The translations under genes were made by a program, and so were the position numbers. Below are positions 27,295 to 35,561 of a DNA stretch of 64,000 nucleotides, one piece after another (position 1 is the stretch's first letter; the number at the start of each line of letters is the position of its first letter). Below the pieces are notes generated by a model. That model worked only from the letters and a program-made list of their open reading frames with translations, was not told the origin of the DNA and made no database searches. Source of the stretch: Nostocoides_A vanveenii. Its GTDB lineage: Bacteria > Actinomycetota > Actinomycetes > Actinomycetales > Dermatophilaceae. The stretch lies in the NCBI RefSeq assembly GCF_039531165.1, contig NZ_BAAAPN010000057.1, positions 62,001-126,000 of the forward strand, in the 5' to 3' direction.

Positions 27295-28752
27295 TCAGCG
27301 GGGGAGCGCGGCCGCATCCATGGCCAGCTGCAGCGACGGACGATTGGCGTACTGCGCGCGGATGCCGCGGATCTCGGCGATGAACTCGTCAGCGAGCCCG
27401 GCGCGGGCATACAACTGAAGCATCGTCGCCAAGCGTTCGGCGATCTCCGGATACGTCCGCGTATCTGGGTAGCGCAGGTCGTCGGCCAGCCTGGGGCGGT
27501 GGAGGTCGGCAGCATCCTTGGGGTGTGTCGCTTCGAGCGCTGTTGACAGTTGCGACCATTGGGCACCCGCGCCGAACTCGAGGGCTACCGCTCGCGCCTC
27601 TTCGAGATCACCGGCCGCCAAGGCCCAGTCGATGAGCACATCGCCCGATGACCTGCTCGCTCGGTCACGGGCCCATGATGTCGCCCAATTCTTTTGGGCC
27701 GCAGCGGTTCCGGTCTCACTGCCTACCCGCAGGAGGTGGGCGAGGCTGGTGGTGGACGGGTCCTTGACAAGTAGGGTCCGGGCAAACGCCAGGGCATCAT
27801 CGACCCGGCCGGCCGCGAGATAGTGGTCCGAGACCGCATCCGGGCTCAGCCAATGACCGCGAAGCTGGGCCCGCGCCGAATACCGCTCTGCCCTCACCGC
27901 TTCATCGACAAGCGCCAGGGCGTCGTCCGTTCGGCCTGCCGCGTCGAGGCGCTCGAGGATCTCGTCATACGCGGGGTGCTCCCTGCTGCGGAGGATCGCG
28001 ATCGCCCCATCCACATCACCGTCGTGATCGGCGAGCTCGACTTGGAGCTGGTGGAGCATGCGGCGATCCCACTCCCGCGCGCCGGAGAGCCGAACGGCAT
28101 ATGCGTCGATCCCCGCGCGGTAGGCCGCCATGGCGCGCTCATCGAAGAGGTCGGCATAGGAGGCGAGGTCGGTGCGAGGCCACCCGGGGCTCGAGGTGCG
28201 AAAGGACGTGAGCCACTTCGCGAGCCGCAGGACGTTGGGCGCACCCTCGCGGCACGCGCGGACATGCAGATCGGCGGCCCGCTGGCAACAGGCGCCCATC
28301 AGGCCCGCGTCGTCGTAGACGTTCATGACCACTTTGCGCAGCCGGACGGCGGCTTCCTGCAACGGCTCCCGCGTGGCATCGGCCCGGCCGGCAGCCAGGT
28401 GTCCTTCGAGCTCGTCGAGCAGCGCGGCGGCGGCAGCGGCATAGGCGGTGCTCTGTCGCCGATCGAGCCGGCGCGGCAGTGTCAGCGTCGCCTTGACGCT
28501 CGCCGTCAACGTCGCGGCCAGATCGGCGTCGGTGCCGACCGACGCTGCCGCGCGCACGAGCAACGCCCGCCGGATGCCCGCGTCCGTCGCGAACTCCCGC
28601 AGCAGCCCGCGAAGGGCATCCGCGTCGAGTCCGTTGAGGAAACCGGCCAGGAGGTCCTCATCGCTCGCCGTCCCGCCGGGGCCGGGTCGAGCGCCGCGGC
28701 CAGCTCGTCGCCGGGTGGGGGCTGCCTGCCCGCCCGCGGCCCGTGGTGTCAT
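27295..28752 (-). CDS. TPR-like solenoid protein related to SWIM zinc-finger C-terminal region
   Basis: 485 residues from the ATG at 28752, which overlaps the phosphatase stop (ATGA). The body is helical repeats: SDEDLLAGFLNGLDADALRG, AADLHVRACREGAPNVLRLA, YADLFDERAMAAYRAGIDAY and paired helices such as AAGRVDDALAFARTLLVKD. This resembles the C-terminal region of actinobacterial SWIM zinc-finger proteins, but the Cys/His SWIM finger itself is absent. Function unknown. A Pro/Arg/Ala-rich N-terminus of about 30 residues is of doubtful structure. Confidence 0.6.
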   Translation of the reverse strand: MTPRAAGGQAAPTRRRAGRGARPGPGGTASDEDLLAGFLNGLDADALRGLLREFATDAGIRRALLVRAAASVGTDADLAATLTASVKATLTLPRRLDRRQSTAYAAAAAALLDELEGHLAAGRADATREPLQEAAVRLRKVVMNVYDDAGLMGACCQRAADLHVRACREGAPNVLRLAKWLTSFRTSSPGWPRTDLASYADLFDERAMAAYRAGIDAYAVRLSGAREWDRRMLHQLQVELADHDGDVDGAIAILRSREHPAYDEILERLDAAGRTDDALALVDEAVRAERYSARAQLRGHWLSPDAVSDHYLAAGRVDDALAFARTLLVKDPSTTSLAHLLRVGSETGTAAAQKNWATSWARDRASRSSGDVLIDWALAAGDLEEARAVALEFGAGAQWSQLSTALEATHPKDAADLHRPRLADDLRYPDTRTYPEIAERLATMLQLYARAGLADEFIAEIRGIRAQYANRPSLQLAMDAAALPR

Positions 28753-29366
28753 GCCGGCTCGAGATCCGGCAGGCGATTCCATGCCAGGATCGCCGGCAGT
28801 TCCTTCTCCCAGCCGAGGATGCTGACGGCGCCGGCTTCCAAGGGGAGTTGCGCGGCAAAGCGCAACTCTTGGCGCAGGTAGACGGCCGTGAGGATGCGCA
28901 ACGCATGACCGTGGCCGACGAGCGCGACATCCCCTGTTCGCAGCGCGCCGTCGATGTGCGCCAGCACGCGGGAGGCGCGGGCGGCGACTTCCTCGAGGGT
29001 TTCGCCCGGGGTGGCACCCGGGGTGACGCCGTCGCCGAAGACCGTCCAGGTGGCACCTCGTTGGGCGCGGATCTCCGCGGTGGTCAGCCCCTCGGCCGCG
29101 CCGTAGTCCCACTCCAGGAGGTCGGGCTCGATCTCGGGCGTCAGCCCGGCGAGCTCGGCGGTGCGCCGAGCTCGCTGCAAGGGGGAGGTGAGCACCAGCG
29201 CGAACTCCCGGCCGCGCAACAGGGTGCCGACGGCGCGCGCGCCGGCGATGCCGCGCTCGGTGAGCGGCAGATCGGTCAGCCCCGTATGCCGTCCGGTCCG
29301 CGACCACTCCGTCTCGCCATGGCGCAGCAGCACGAGTTGATGGCGGGGCTCGGCAACGGGGCTCAT
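28749..29366 (-). CDS. Histidine phosphatase family protein
   Basis: 205 residues from the ATG at 29366. The catalytic RHG is in QLVLLRHGETEWSRTGRHTG, with LTSPLQRARRTAELAG (second Arg), the EWDYGAAEGLTTAEI loop and the second catalytic His in VALVGHGHALRILTA. This matches the phosphoglycerate-mutase-like broad-specificity phosphatases. The substrate cannot be read from sequence. It is translationally coupled to the downstream solenoid gene and divergent from the lipoprotein gene, 51 bases away. Confidence 0.9.
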   Translation of the reverse strand: MSPVAEPRHQLVLLRHGETEWSRTGRHTGLTDLPLTERGIAGARAVGTLLRGREFALVLTSPLQRARRTAELAGLTPEIEPDLLEWDYGAAEGLTTAEIRAQRGATWTVFGDGVTPGATPGETLEEVAARASRVLAHIDGALRTGDVALVGHGHALRILTAVYLRQELRFAAQLPLEAGAVSILGWEKELPAILAWNRLPDLEPA

Positions 29367-29417
29367 GGCCAGCCAGCCTAGATGTCGTTGACGGTGGTGG
29401 CCGGTATCGTCCTGCCC

Positions 29418-30107
29418 ATGCGCCGTCGCTCCCTCCTGGCTGCCCTGATCAGCCTGCCCATCGCGCTCTCGGCCTGCACGGGGGAGAGCAAGCCGCAGGA
29501 TCCGACGGCAGCCCTCGCCAAGGCCAAGGCGACCTTCGACACCGCCAAGGCGGTGACCATCGACCTGGCCTCGAGCATCGACATCCCCTCGGGCCACAAC
29601 GGTGTCAAAGGCGCCAAAGGCACCGGCATCATCGACGCCACCACCCCCAAGTTCAAGGGCCAGGTCACCGCGGTGGTCAACGGCACGCCCGCCACCGTCG
29701 ACATGGTTAGCATCGGCGCGAAGTCCTGGATGTCGCTCTTCACGCCCAAGCTCGCGCCCGTCGACCTGGCGGACCTGGGCGCGCCGACCCCGAGCTCCTT
29801 CTTCGACCCAGCGACCGGCCTCAGTCAGATGCTCGCCAAAGCCACCGATACACGGGCCACGGGCGAACAGCGCTACGGCAAGGAAGTCCTGCAGACCTAT
29901 GCCGCCCAGCTCCCAGGCTCCCTCATCAAGGCGCTGCTGCGCCTGGGCAAGGACGGCACGACCTTCGACGCCGTCTTCGGGATCGAACCCGCGTCCGGGC
30001 AGTTGCGGCAGGCCAAGGTCACCGGCAACTTCTACGAGGGGATCAGCTCGACCTATTCGGTCGTCCTGACCGACTACGGCAAGAGCATTGACATCCCCCG
30101 GCCCTGA
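29418..30107 (+). CDS. LprG/LppX-like lipoprotein
   Basis: 229 residues from the ATG at 29418. A lipoprotein signal peptide (RRRSLLAALISLPIALSAC) has the lipobox LSAC, and the mature part has LppX/LprA-F-G features: AKATFDTAKAVTIDLASSID, GTGIIDATTPKFKGQVTAVV, and a lipid-cavity domain (QMLAKATDTRATGEQRYGKE). In mycobacteria LprG binds triacylated lipids and is encoded with the MFS pump P55. Here too an MFS gene overlaps the 3' end by 20 bases, supporting the same partnership (inference). Confidence 0.8.
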   Translation: MRRRSLLAALISLPIALSACTGESKPQDPTAALAKAKATFDTAKAVTIDLASSIDIPSGHNGVKGAKGTGIIDATTPKFKGQVTAVVNGTPATVDMVSIGAKSWMSLFTPKLAPVDLADLGAPTPSSFFDPATGLSQMLAKATDTRATGEQRYGKEVLQTYAAQLPGSLIKALLRLGKDGTTFDAVFGIEPASGQLRQAKVTGNFYEGISSTYSVVLTDYGKSIDIPRP

Positions 30108-31812
30108 CCCCCCGCTGCCCGCGGTGCCCGGCCCGCACCGGGCCCGCACGCTGCTCACCTTTGCCTCGATCGCCGTGGCGTTGGCCGCTGCCGACACCTA
30201 TGTCGTGGTGCTCGCGCTGACCGACATGATGCAAGGCGTCGGGCTCGGCATCGAGAACCTCCAACGTGCGGCGCCCATCATCAGCGGCTTCCTCCTGGGT
30301 TATGTCGCGGTCCTGCCGTTGATCGGCCGGCTCGCCGACCTCATCGATCGCCAACGCGTGCTGCTCGGTTGCCTGGCGATCTTCGTCGTGGGCTCGGGCA
30401 TCACGGCCCTCGCCTCGGAGCTGTCGGTCCTCGTCACCGGCCGGGTCATCCAGGGAGTCGGCGGCGGCGGCCTGGTGCCGGCGACCCTGTCCATCGTCGC
30501 CGCCCTCTGGCCCGAGGATCGCCGAGGTCTGCCGCTCGGGGTGGTCGGGGCCGTTCAAGAGCTGGGCTCGGTCCTCGGGCCGGTCCTCGGCGCCCTCGTC
30601 CTGGCGGTCGCCGACTGGCGGATGATCTTCTGGCTCAACGCGATCGGGGGGATCGTGCTGGCGCTGCTGATCCGGGCAATCGGCCCGGCGACGGGGGCGT
30701 CGGCCACGCGTGGCGCAATAGGGCACGTCCTGATCTGGGCGGCCGGGCTCGCAGTGACCGGCCTCGCGCTCTGGGCCCCCGAACGGCTGACCAATTCGGT
30801 CAGCTTGGGGATTCCGTTTGTCCCCTTCGGTGACGCGACGGCGCACCTGGCCACTCCGATCGGCGTGGTGGGGCTGGTGCTGGTGGCCGGCGCGCTGGCG
30901 ATGACACTGCATACGGCCTGGCCGGTGGTGCGGCGGGCGGACCCAGCGGGCGCGGCGCTGCTCGGGGGCGCGCTCGGCTGCGTTGTGCTGACGTTCGCCG
31001 CCTCCGACCCCGAGAAGGAGGTCGTCGGCCCGCTCGGCTTCGCGCTCCTTCCCCTGGGCGTGGCCAGCGCGATCGGCTATGCCGTGCTCCACCGCCGATC
31101 GGCAGCGCCGGTGATCCCGCGCGGCCTGGTGCGCGGGCGCACGGTCTGGGCCCTTGTGGTCTCACTCTTTGTCGGAGTCGCCCTGGTCGCCGTGATCGTT
31201 GATGTCCCTCTGCTCGCGCGCCTGGTGCACACCGACTCCGCCGGCGCGCAACCGGTCGCCACCGAGGGGGCGCTGATCCTCGTGCGCTTCCTGATCGCGG
31301 TCCCGGTCGGGGCGCTCCTGGGTGGATGGGCGTTGCGCTGGCTCGGCGACGGTCTGGTCGCGGCCGTCGGCCTCGGGCTGGCGGCCGTCGGCATCGGCCT
31401 ACTGACGACCTACGGCCGCGGGTCGTTCGCCGGCCCCTTGCCGTATGCCGTGCTCGCGCTTGCCGGTCTCGGCCTCGGTCTCGCCCTGGCCCCGGTCAAC
31501 AACGCCGCGCTTGCCGAGGCGCCGCAATCGGCCCATGGCACGGCCAGCGCGCTCGTCGTCGTCGCGCGCATGGTCGGCATGGTCGTGGGGATCGCCCTGC
31601 TCACCGCGCTGGGCCTGCACCACTACTACCAGGTGGTTGCCGAACTGCCCGATCCGTCGGATCGCAAGGCCCTGGTCGACGCCGCAATCTCGCAGGTGCA
31701 CTTCGTCTTCCGCGGGGCGGCGGTGGCCGCCGCGCTCGGCGCGCTCAGCGCCGTCGCGCTGGGACTGAAGCGGCGCGGGCAAGTGAGCGGGCAGCATACG
31801 TTCGGGTTGTAG
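30088..31812 (+). CDS. MFS transporter, P55-like (DHA2 group)
   Basis: 574 residues from a TTG overlapping the lipoprotein gene by 20 bases; TTG is the only start near the first helix. About 14 membrane helices are visible, starting LLTFASIAVALAAADTYVVV. The motif A region reads GRLADLIDRQRVLLGCLAIF and motif C is near VGAVQELGSVLGPVLGALVL. The lipoprotein-transporter pair mirrors mycobacterial Rv1411c-Rv1410c, which exports triacylglycerides and affects drug tolerance. The substrate in this organism is unknown. Confidence 0.85.
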   Translation: MTSPGPDPPLPAVPGPHRARTLLTFASIAVALAAADTYVVVLALTDMMQGVGLGIENLQRAAPIISGFLLGYVAVLPLIGRLADLIDRQRVLLGCLAIFVVGSGITALASELSVLVTGRVIQGVGGGGLVPATLSIVAALWPEDRRGLPLGVVGAVQELGSVLGPVLGALVLAVADWRMIFWLNAIGGIVLALLIRAIGPATGASATRGAIGHVLIWAAGLAVTGLALWAPERLTNSVSLGIPFVPFGDATAHLATPIGVVGLVLVAGALAMTLHTAWPVVRRADPAGAALLGGALGCVVLTFAASDPEKEVVGPLGFALLPLGVASAIGYAVLHRRSAAPVIPRGLVRGRTVWALVVSLFVGVALVAVIVDVPLLARLVHTDSAGAQPVATEGALILVRFLIAVPVGALLGGWALRWLGDGLVAAVGLGLAAVGIGLLTTYGRGSFAGPLPYAVLALAGLGLGLALAPVNNAALAEAPQSAHGTASALVVVARMVGMVVGIALLTALGLHHYYQVVAELPDPSDRKALVDAAISQVHFVFRGAAVAAALGALSAVALGLKRRGQVSGQHTFGL

Positions 31813-31817
31813 GGCGC

Positions 31818-32306
31818 TTAGCTGGTGGGCGAACTGCTGACCGGAGTGTCCGGGTCGCCGGTCATTCCCGGCTCGGGCGCGAGCGACTTGTCGAATCCGA
31901 GCCACCCGTCGTCCCAGACGAGGGAGACATAAGGCCCCGACCAGTCGATGCGGGGGCGCTTGGCGAGGTGGGCGGCGAGCCAGGTGTCCTGGGCCATCAG
32001 CTCCGGCGCGCAGGCCATCTCGGTGATGGCGAGATCACCGGCGACCAGGTGCGAGTCGGCGGCACTCGCCGGCCCGGACAGGGTGTTGCAGCCGGCCTGC
32101 ACGATGATCGCGTCCGGCCTGATCTGCATCGTGAGCACACTGCCCTTGACCAGCGGCGTGGGGGACTGGGCGGTGTTGACGGCGGTATAGCTACCGACGA
32201 TTTGGCTGAGGTTCTTCACGGGAACAGTGCCGTTCTTCGCGTCACCGCCATCTGCGCAGGCCGTGAGCAGCGCAATGGTGGCGAGGGCGGCTGCGCGAGC
32301 GAACAT
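31818..32306 (-). CDS. META-domain lipoprotein
   Basis: 162 residues. The lipobox is LLTAC at residues 13-17. The mature domain has the META/HslJ pattern: IVGSYTAVN, then the Gly-Cys-Asn of VQAGCNTLSG and LAITEMACAPELMAQ. META domains occur in heat-shock protein HslJ and secreted inhibitors; the function here is unknown. It converges with the MFS gene with 5 bases between stops and is divergent from the GrpB gene. Confidence 0.72.
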   Translation of the reverse strand: MFARAAALATIALLTACADGGDAKNGTVPVKNLSQIVGSYTAVNTAQSPTPLVKGSVLTMQIRPDAIIVQAGCNTLSGPASAADSHLVAGDLAITEMACAPELMAQDTWLAAHLAKRPRIDWSGPYVSLVWDDGWLGFDKSLAPEPGMTGDPDTPVSSSPTS

Positions 32307-32356
32307 GGGCCTTGGACGTGGCGTCGATCGGCTGCGGTTCCGTCTACCGTTGCGTG

Positions 32357-32971
32357 ATGCCGACTCACCCCCTGTGGCAGCCGTATGCCGTGCCCACCGA
32401 CGCCGAGATCGCCGCCGCCCGCGTGCAGCCCGCTCCTGCCGAGCGGGTCGAGGTGGTCGCGCCGGACCCCGGCCGGGCTGCGGCCTTTGAACGGGTGCGG
32501 GAGCAAATCGGCGCGGCCTTGGGGGCGCGGGCGCTCGCGATCACCCACGTCGGCTCGACATCGGTGCCCGGGCTGGCCGCCAAGCCCGTGATCGATGTCG
32601 ACCTGATCGTCGCGGACGCGCGCGATGAGGCCGCCTATCTGCCCGCGCTGGAAAGCGCCGGCTTCGTGCTGCGCATCCGCGAGCCGGAGTGGCACGAGCA
32701 CCGACTGGTCCGCGGCGCCGAACCGGTAGCGAATGTGCACATCTGGAGCCCGGACTGCCTGGAGCCGGCGCGGCACCGGATGTTCCGCGACTGGCTGCGG
32801 GCGGACGACGACGACCGCCGCGCCTATGGGGAGCTGAAACTCGCTCTTGCGCACCAAGGTTTCGAGGACGTCATGCACTACAACAACGCCAAGTCGGCGC
32901 TGATCTACGACATCTACGAGCGCGCCTTCGCCGCCGACCCCGCCCACCCGCACGACCCACAGCCTCGCTGA
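32357..32971 (+). CDS. GrpB family (UPF0157) protein, nucleotidyltransferase-like
   Basis: 204 residues from the ATG at 32357; an upstream in-frame start at 32312 is weaker. The family core is clear: ITHVGSTSVPGLAAKPVIDV with the GS and DxD-like residues, and HYNNAKSALIYDIYERA near the end. These proteins share the nucleotidyltransferase fold; some act in dephospho-CoA or aminoglycoside contexts, but the function is generally unassigned. The 22-bp tandem array begins 12 bases after the stop. Confidence 0.85.
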   Translation: MPTHPLWQPYAVPTDAEIAAARVQPAPAERVEVVAPDPGRAAAFERVREQIGAALGARALAITHVGSTSVPGLAAKPVIDVDLIVADARDEAAYLPALESAGFVLRIREPEWHEHRLVRGAEPVANVHIWSPDCLEPARHRMFRDWLRADDDDRRAYGELKLALAHQGFEDVMHYNNAKSALIYDIYERAFAADPAHPHDPQPR

Positions 32972-32982
32972 CCCCGGCCACT

Positions 32983-33140
32983 CGACGGGTCTGAACCGGC
33001 CTTTCGACGGGTCTGAACCGGCCTTTCGACGGGTCTGAACCGGCCTTTCGACGGGTCTGAACCGGCCTTTCGACGGGTCTGAACCGGCCTTTCGACGGGT
33101 CTGAACCGGCCTTTCGACGGGTCTGAACCGGCCTTTCGAC
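32983..33140. repeat. 22-bp tandem repeat array, 7 copies
   Basis: The unit GGGTCTGAACCGGCCTTTCGAC is repeated seven times without interruption, flanked by CGAC. There are no spacers. The same unit family, with GGGGCTGAACCGGCCTGTCGAC variants, forms a second array at 60746-60840. It lies between convergent GrpB and the alpha/beta hydrolase. GGCC and CGAC/GTCGAC parts could form stems within and between units. Confidence 0.9.
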
Positions 33141-33150
33141 GTCAGGGACG

Positions 33151-34020
33151 TCAGGGAGTCGCGTAGGCGATGAGCTGGGCGACGACCTCGGCGGTGGCTT
33201 CGTAGCCGAGCATGTGGCCCTTGCCGGGGAACTCGATCAGCGCCGACCCGGGGATGCCCTCGTGCAGCGCATAGGCGTAGGGCGGCGGGGTCAGCCGGTC
33301 CTTCGACCCGACCATGATCGTGGTCGGCACCGTGGCCAGCGCGGCGAGCGACGCGCGCTCGTCCATCCCCTCCAGGGCCGTGAAATAGGAGCCCATGTCC
33401 TTGATCTTGGTGCCCGCGATCGCCTTGCGCACGAGCGCGACATCGCGGGGGTCGGCGTCGTCGCCGAAGTTCAGGTGGCGCTGATGCCGTTTGGTCACAA
33501 AGACCCCTGCGGGGATCCGCGGACCGCGGGCCGCGACGTGCATGACGCCCATCTCGATCTTGCCCACCCATCCGGGGCGCGAGACGTCGGCGGCTGCGGT
33601 CCCGAGCAGAAGCACACCCGCGACGCGGGCGATCACGTCGGCGGGGTGCAGGCCCGCATACGCCATGACGGTCATGCCGCCCATCGAGTGCCCGCACAAG
33701 ACCAGCCGGCCCCGGCCGCCGCATTCGTCGATGACCGCCGCGAGGTCCTCACCGAGCAGCCGGATCGACGGTGCGACGCTGCCGGGCACCGACTCGCCAT
33801 GACCGCGCTGGTCGTAGGCAACCACCCGGATCGGCAATCGCTCCTGCAGACCGCGGATCACCCGGCTCCACAGCGTGCGGTTGAGTGTCCACCCGTGCGC
33901 GAGCACGACCACCGGGAGGGCCGGATCGACCCGGCCCACCGGGTCATACGTCTCGCCGACGATGCGTGCGCCACCCGGCCGGGGGATCTCGAAGCGCTCG
34001 CCGCTGAGCCGCTCAGGCAT
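33151..34020 (-). CDS. Alpha/beta hydrolase
   Basis: 289 residues from the ATG at 34020, overlapping the exonuclease III stop by 8 bases. The hydrolase fold is plain: oxyanion loop VVVLAHGWTLNRTLW, YDQRGHGES, nucleophile elbow LVLCGHSMGGMTVMAYAG with Ser of GHSMGG, Asp in IMVGSKDRLTPP and His in FPGKGHMLGYE. Esterase or haloperoxidase-like substrates are possible; none can be named. It is the second gene of a two-gene unit with xth. Confidence 0.88.
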   Translation of the reverse strand: MPERLSGERFEIPRPGGARIVGETYDPVGRVDPALPVVVLAHGWTLNRTLWSRVIRGLQERLPIRVVAYDQRGHGESVPGSVAPSIRLLGEDLAAVIDECGGRGRLVLCGHSMGGMTVMAYAGLHPADVIARVAGVLLLGTAAADVSRPGWVGKIEMGVMHVAARGPRIPAGVFVTKRHQRHLNFGDDADPRDVALVRKAIAGTKIKDMGSYFTALEGMDERASLAALATVPTTIMVGSKDRLTPPPYAYALHEGIPGSALIEFPGKGHMLGYEATAEVVAQLIAYATP

Positions 34021-34798
34021 CGGCCAACTCCACGGTGACCGGAGCGTGGTCGGACGCACCCTTGCCCTTGCGCTCCTCGCGGTCGATGACCGCGCCGGTC
34101 ACCCGCGCAGCCACGTCGGGCGAGCCGAGGACGAAGTCGATGCGCATGCCACGGCCCTTCTGGAAGCGCAACTGCTGGTAATCCCAGTAGGTGTAGACCT
34201 TCGGCCCCGGCAGCAGCGGGCGCACCAGGTCGAGATACCCGGCATCGAGGATCGCCGCGAAGGCGGCCCGCTCGCGGGGCGAGACGTGGGACTTGTCGAT
34301 GTAGAACTCCATCGACCAGACATCCTCATCGCGGGGGGCGATATTCCAGTCGCCCATCAGCACGCTCGGCCCGTCCGCGAGCCAGCCCTGGGCGGCGTCG
34401 CGCAACCGGCCGAGCCAGTCGATCTTGTAGTCCATATGGGGGTCAAGGATGTTGCGGCCGTTGGGGACGTAGAGGCTGTTGACCCTGATGCCACCGCAGG
34501 TCGCCCCCAGGTGCCGCGCCTCGGCGCTCGTCGCCTCACCCCACAGCGGCGCGTCCGCGAAGCCGGCGACCACATCGGTAAGCCCGACGCGCGACGCAAT
34601 CGCGACACCATTCCACTGGTTGTAGCCGTGGTGCGCGACTTCGTAGCCCAGTTCCTCGAAGCGGAAGAAGGGGAACTGATCCTCGCGGGTCTTGGTCTCC
34701 TGGATCGCGAGCACATCGACGTCGGAGCGCTCCAGCCAGGGGATCACGCGCTCGATGCGGCTCCGGATGGAGTTGACATTCCATGTCGCGATCCGCAT
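34013..34798 (-). CDS. xth: Exodeoxyribonuclease III
   Basis: 261 residues from the ATG at 34798. Endonuclease/exonuclease/phosphatase-fold motifs are present: RIATWNVNSIRSRIERVIPW, LAIQETKTREDQFP with the metal-binding Glu, GDWNIAPRDEDVW, DLVRPLLPGPKVYTYWDY, RIDFVLGS and the terminal SDHAPVTVEL. The enzyme acts on abasic sites and 3' ends in base-excision repair. It is translationally coupled to the hydrolase; an SDR remnant lies directly behind its start. Confidence 0.93.
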   Translation of the reverse strand: MRIATWNVNSIRSRIERVIPWLERSDVDVLAIQETKTREDQFPFFRFEELGYEVAHHGYNQWNGVAIASRVGLTDVVAGFADAPLWGEATSAEARHLGATCGGIRVNSLYVPNGRNILDPHMDYKIDWLGRLRDAAQGWLADGPSVLMGDWNIAPRDEDVWSMEFYIDKSHVSPRERAAFAAILDAGYLDLVRPLLPGPKVYTYWDYQQLRFQKGRGMRIDFVLGSPDVAARVTGAVIDREERKGKGASDHAPVTVELADA

Positions 34799-34851
34799 CC
34801 GGCCACGGTAACCGAGTCCGCGCCCGGGCCGGCGGGCCACCCCCGCACAAC

Positions 34852-35512
34852 GCGACTGGAGGCGACGGCGGGGCGGTTGCGAACGGCATACGGGATCGGG
34901 GTAGAGGTGCTGCCTGCTGATCTGGGCGTGCGCGCGGACATGGCGCGCGTCGCCGACCGGGTGGCCGACGCCGAAAGGCCGGTCGAGGTGCTCGTCAACA
35001 ACGCCGGCTTCGGACTGGGACGCGGCTTCCTCGACACCGAGACCGCCGACGAGGAGGCTCTTGGATGTGCTGTGCCGGGCGGTTCTCGTCTTGACCCACG
35101 CCGCGGCCAAGGCCATGCGGGAGCGCGGGCACGGGCGCATCATCAATGTCTCCTCGGTGGCCGTCTTTATCGCGGGCAGCAGCTATTCGGCCGCGAAATC
35201 CTATGTGACGGTGCTCACAGAATTGGTCGCCGGCCGGCTGGCCGGGACGGGTGTGACCGCGACCCCGGTGTGTCCCGGATTCGTCCACACCGAGTTCCAC
35301 CAGCGGGCCGGGCTGGCCATGACAGGGATGCCCGAATTCGTCTGGCTCCCGGTTCAAAAGGTGGTCAGGGAGGCCCTCGCCGATGCGGGCCGCGGGCGGG
35401 TCGTCTCGATCCCAGGGCGCGGCTACCGGCCGTTGTCGGCCTGCTGCGCGTCGCACCGCGCTCGCTCACCCGCAACCCGCGGATCATCGACCGGCACCGA
35501 AAAGGCAAGTAA
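34852..35512 (+). pseudogene. Short-chain dehydrogenase/reductase, 5'-truncated and frameshifted
   Basis: The readable sequence begins in mid-domain (RLEATAGRLRTAYGIGVEVL), so the N-terminal Rossmann TGxxxGIG motif is missing, replaced by the start of xth on the other strand. The frame continues through VLVNNAGFGLGRGF (NNAG motif), shifts near 35060, and resumes as ERGHGRIINVSSVAVFIAGS, SSYSAAKSYV (catalytic Tyr and Lys) and VCPGFVHTEFHQ. Near 35430 the frame shifts again to VGLLRVAPRSLTRNPRIIDR and a stop at 35512. It cannot make an active enzyme. Confidence 0.8.
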
Positions 35513-35561
35513 CATCGATCGGCACCAGGACCTGTCCCCCATCTCACCTGGAGCACACCCC

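Noticed and set aside
28749..30197. Long N-terminal extension of the histidine phosphatase
   Set aside because: The extension runs opposite the lipoprotein gene, has no homology-like features, and the phosphatase starts naturally at 29366.
32983..33140. CRISPR array
   Set aside because: The 22-bp units are contiguous with no spacers, and no cas genes are present.
32983..33140. Coding repeat protein on the minus strand
   Set aside because: The frame has no start signal and merely joins the repeat to neighbouring antisense sequence.
33875..35512. One 545-residue protein
   Set aside because: Only its last third is meaningful and belongs to the SDR remnant; the rest lies opposite xth and the hydrolase.
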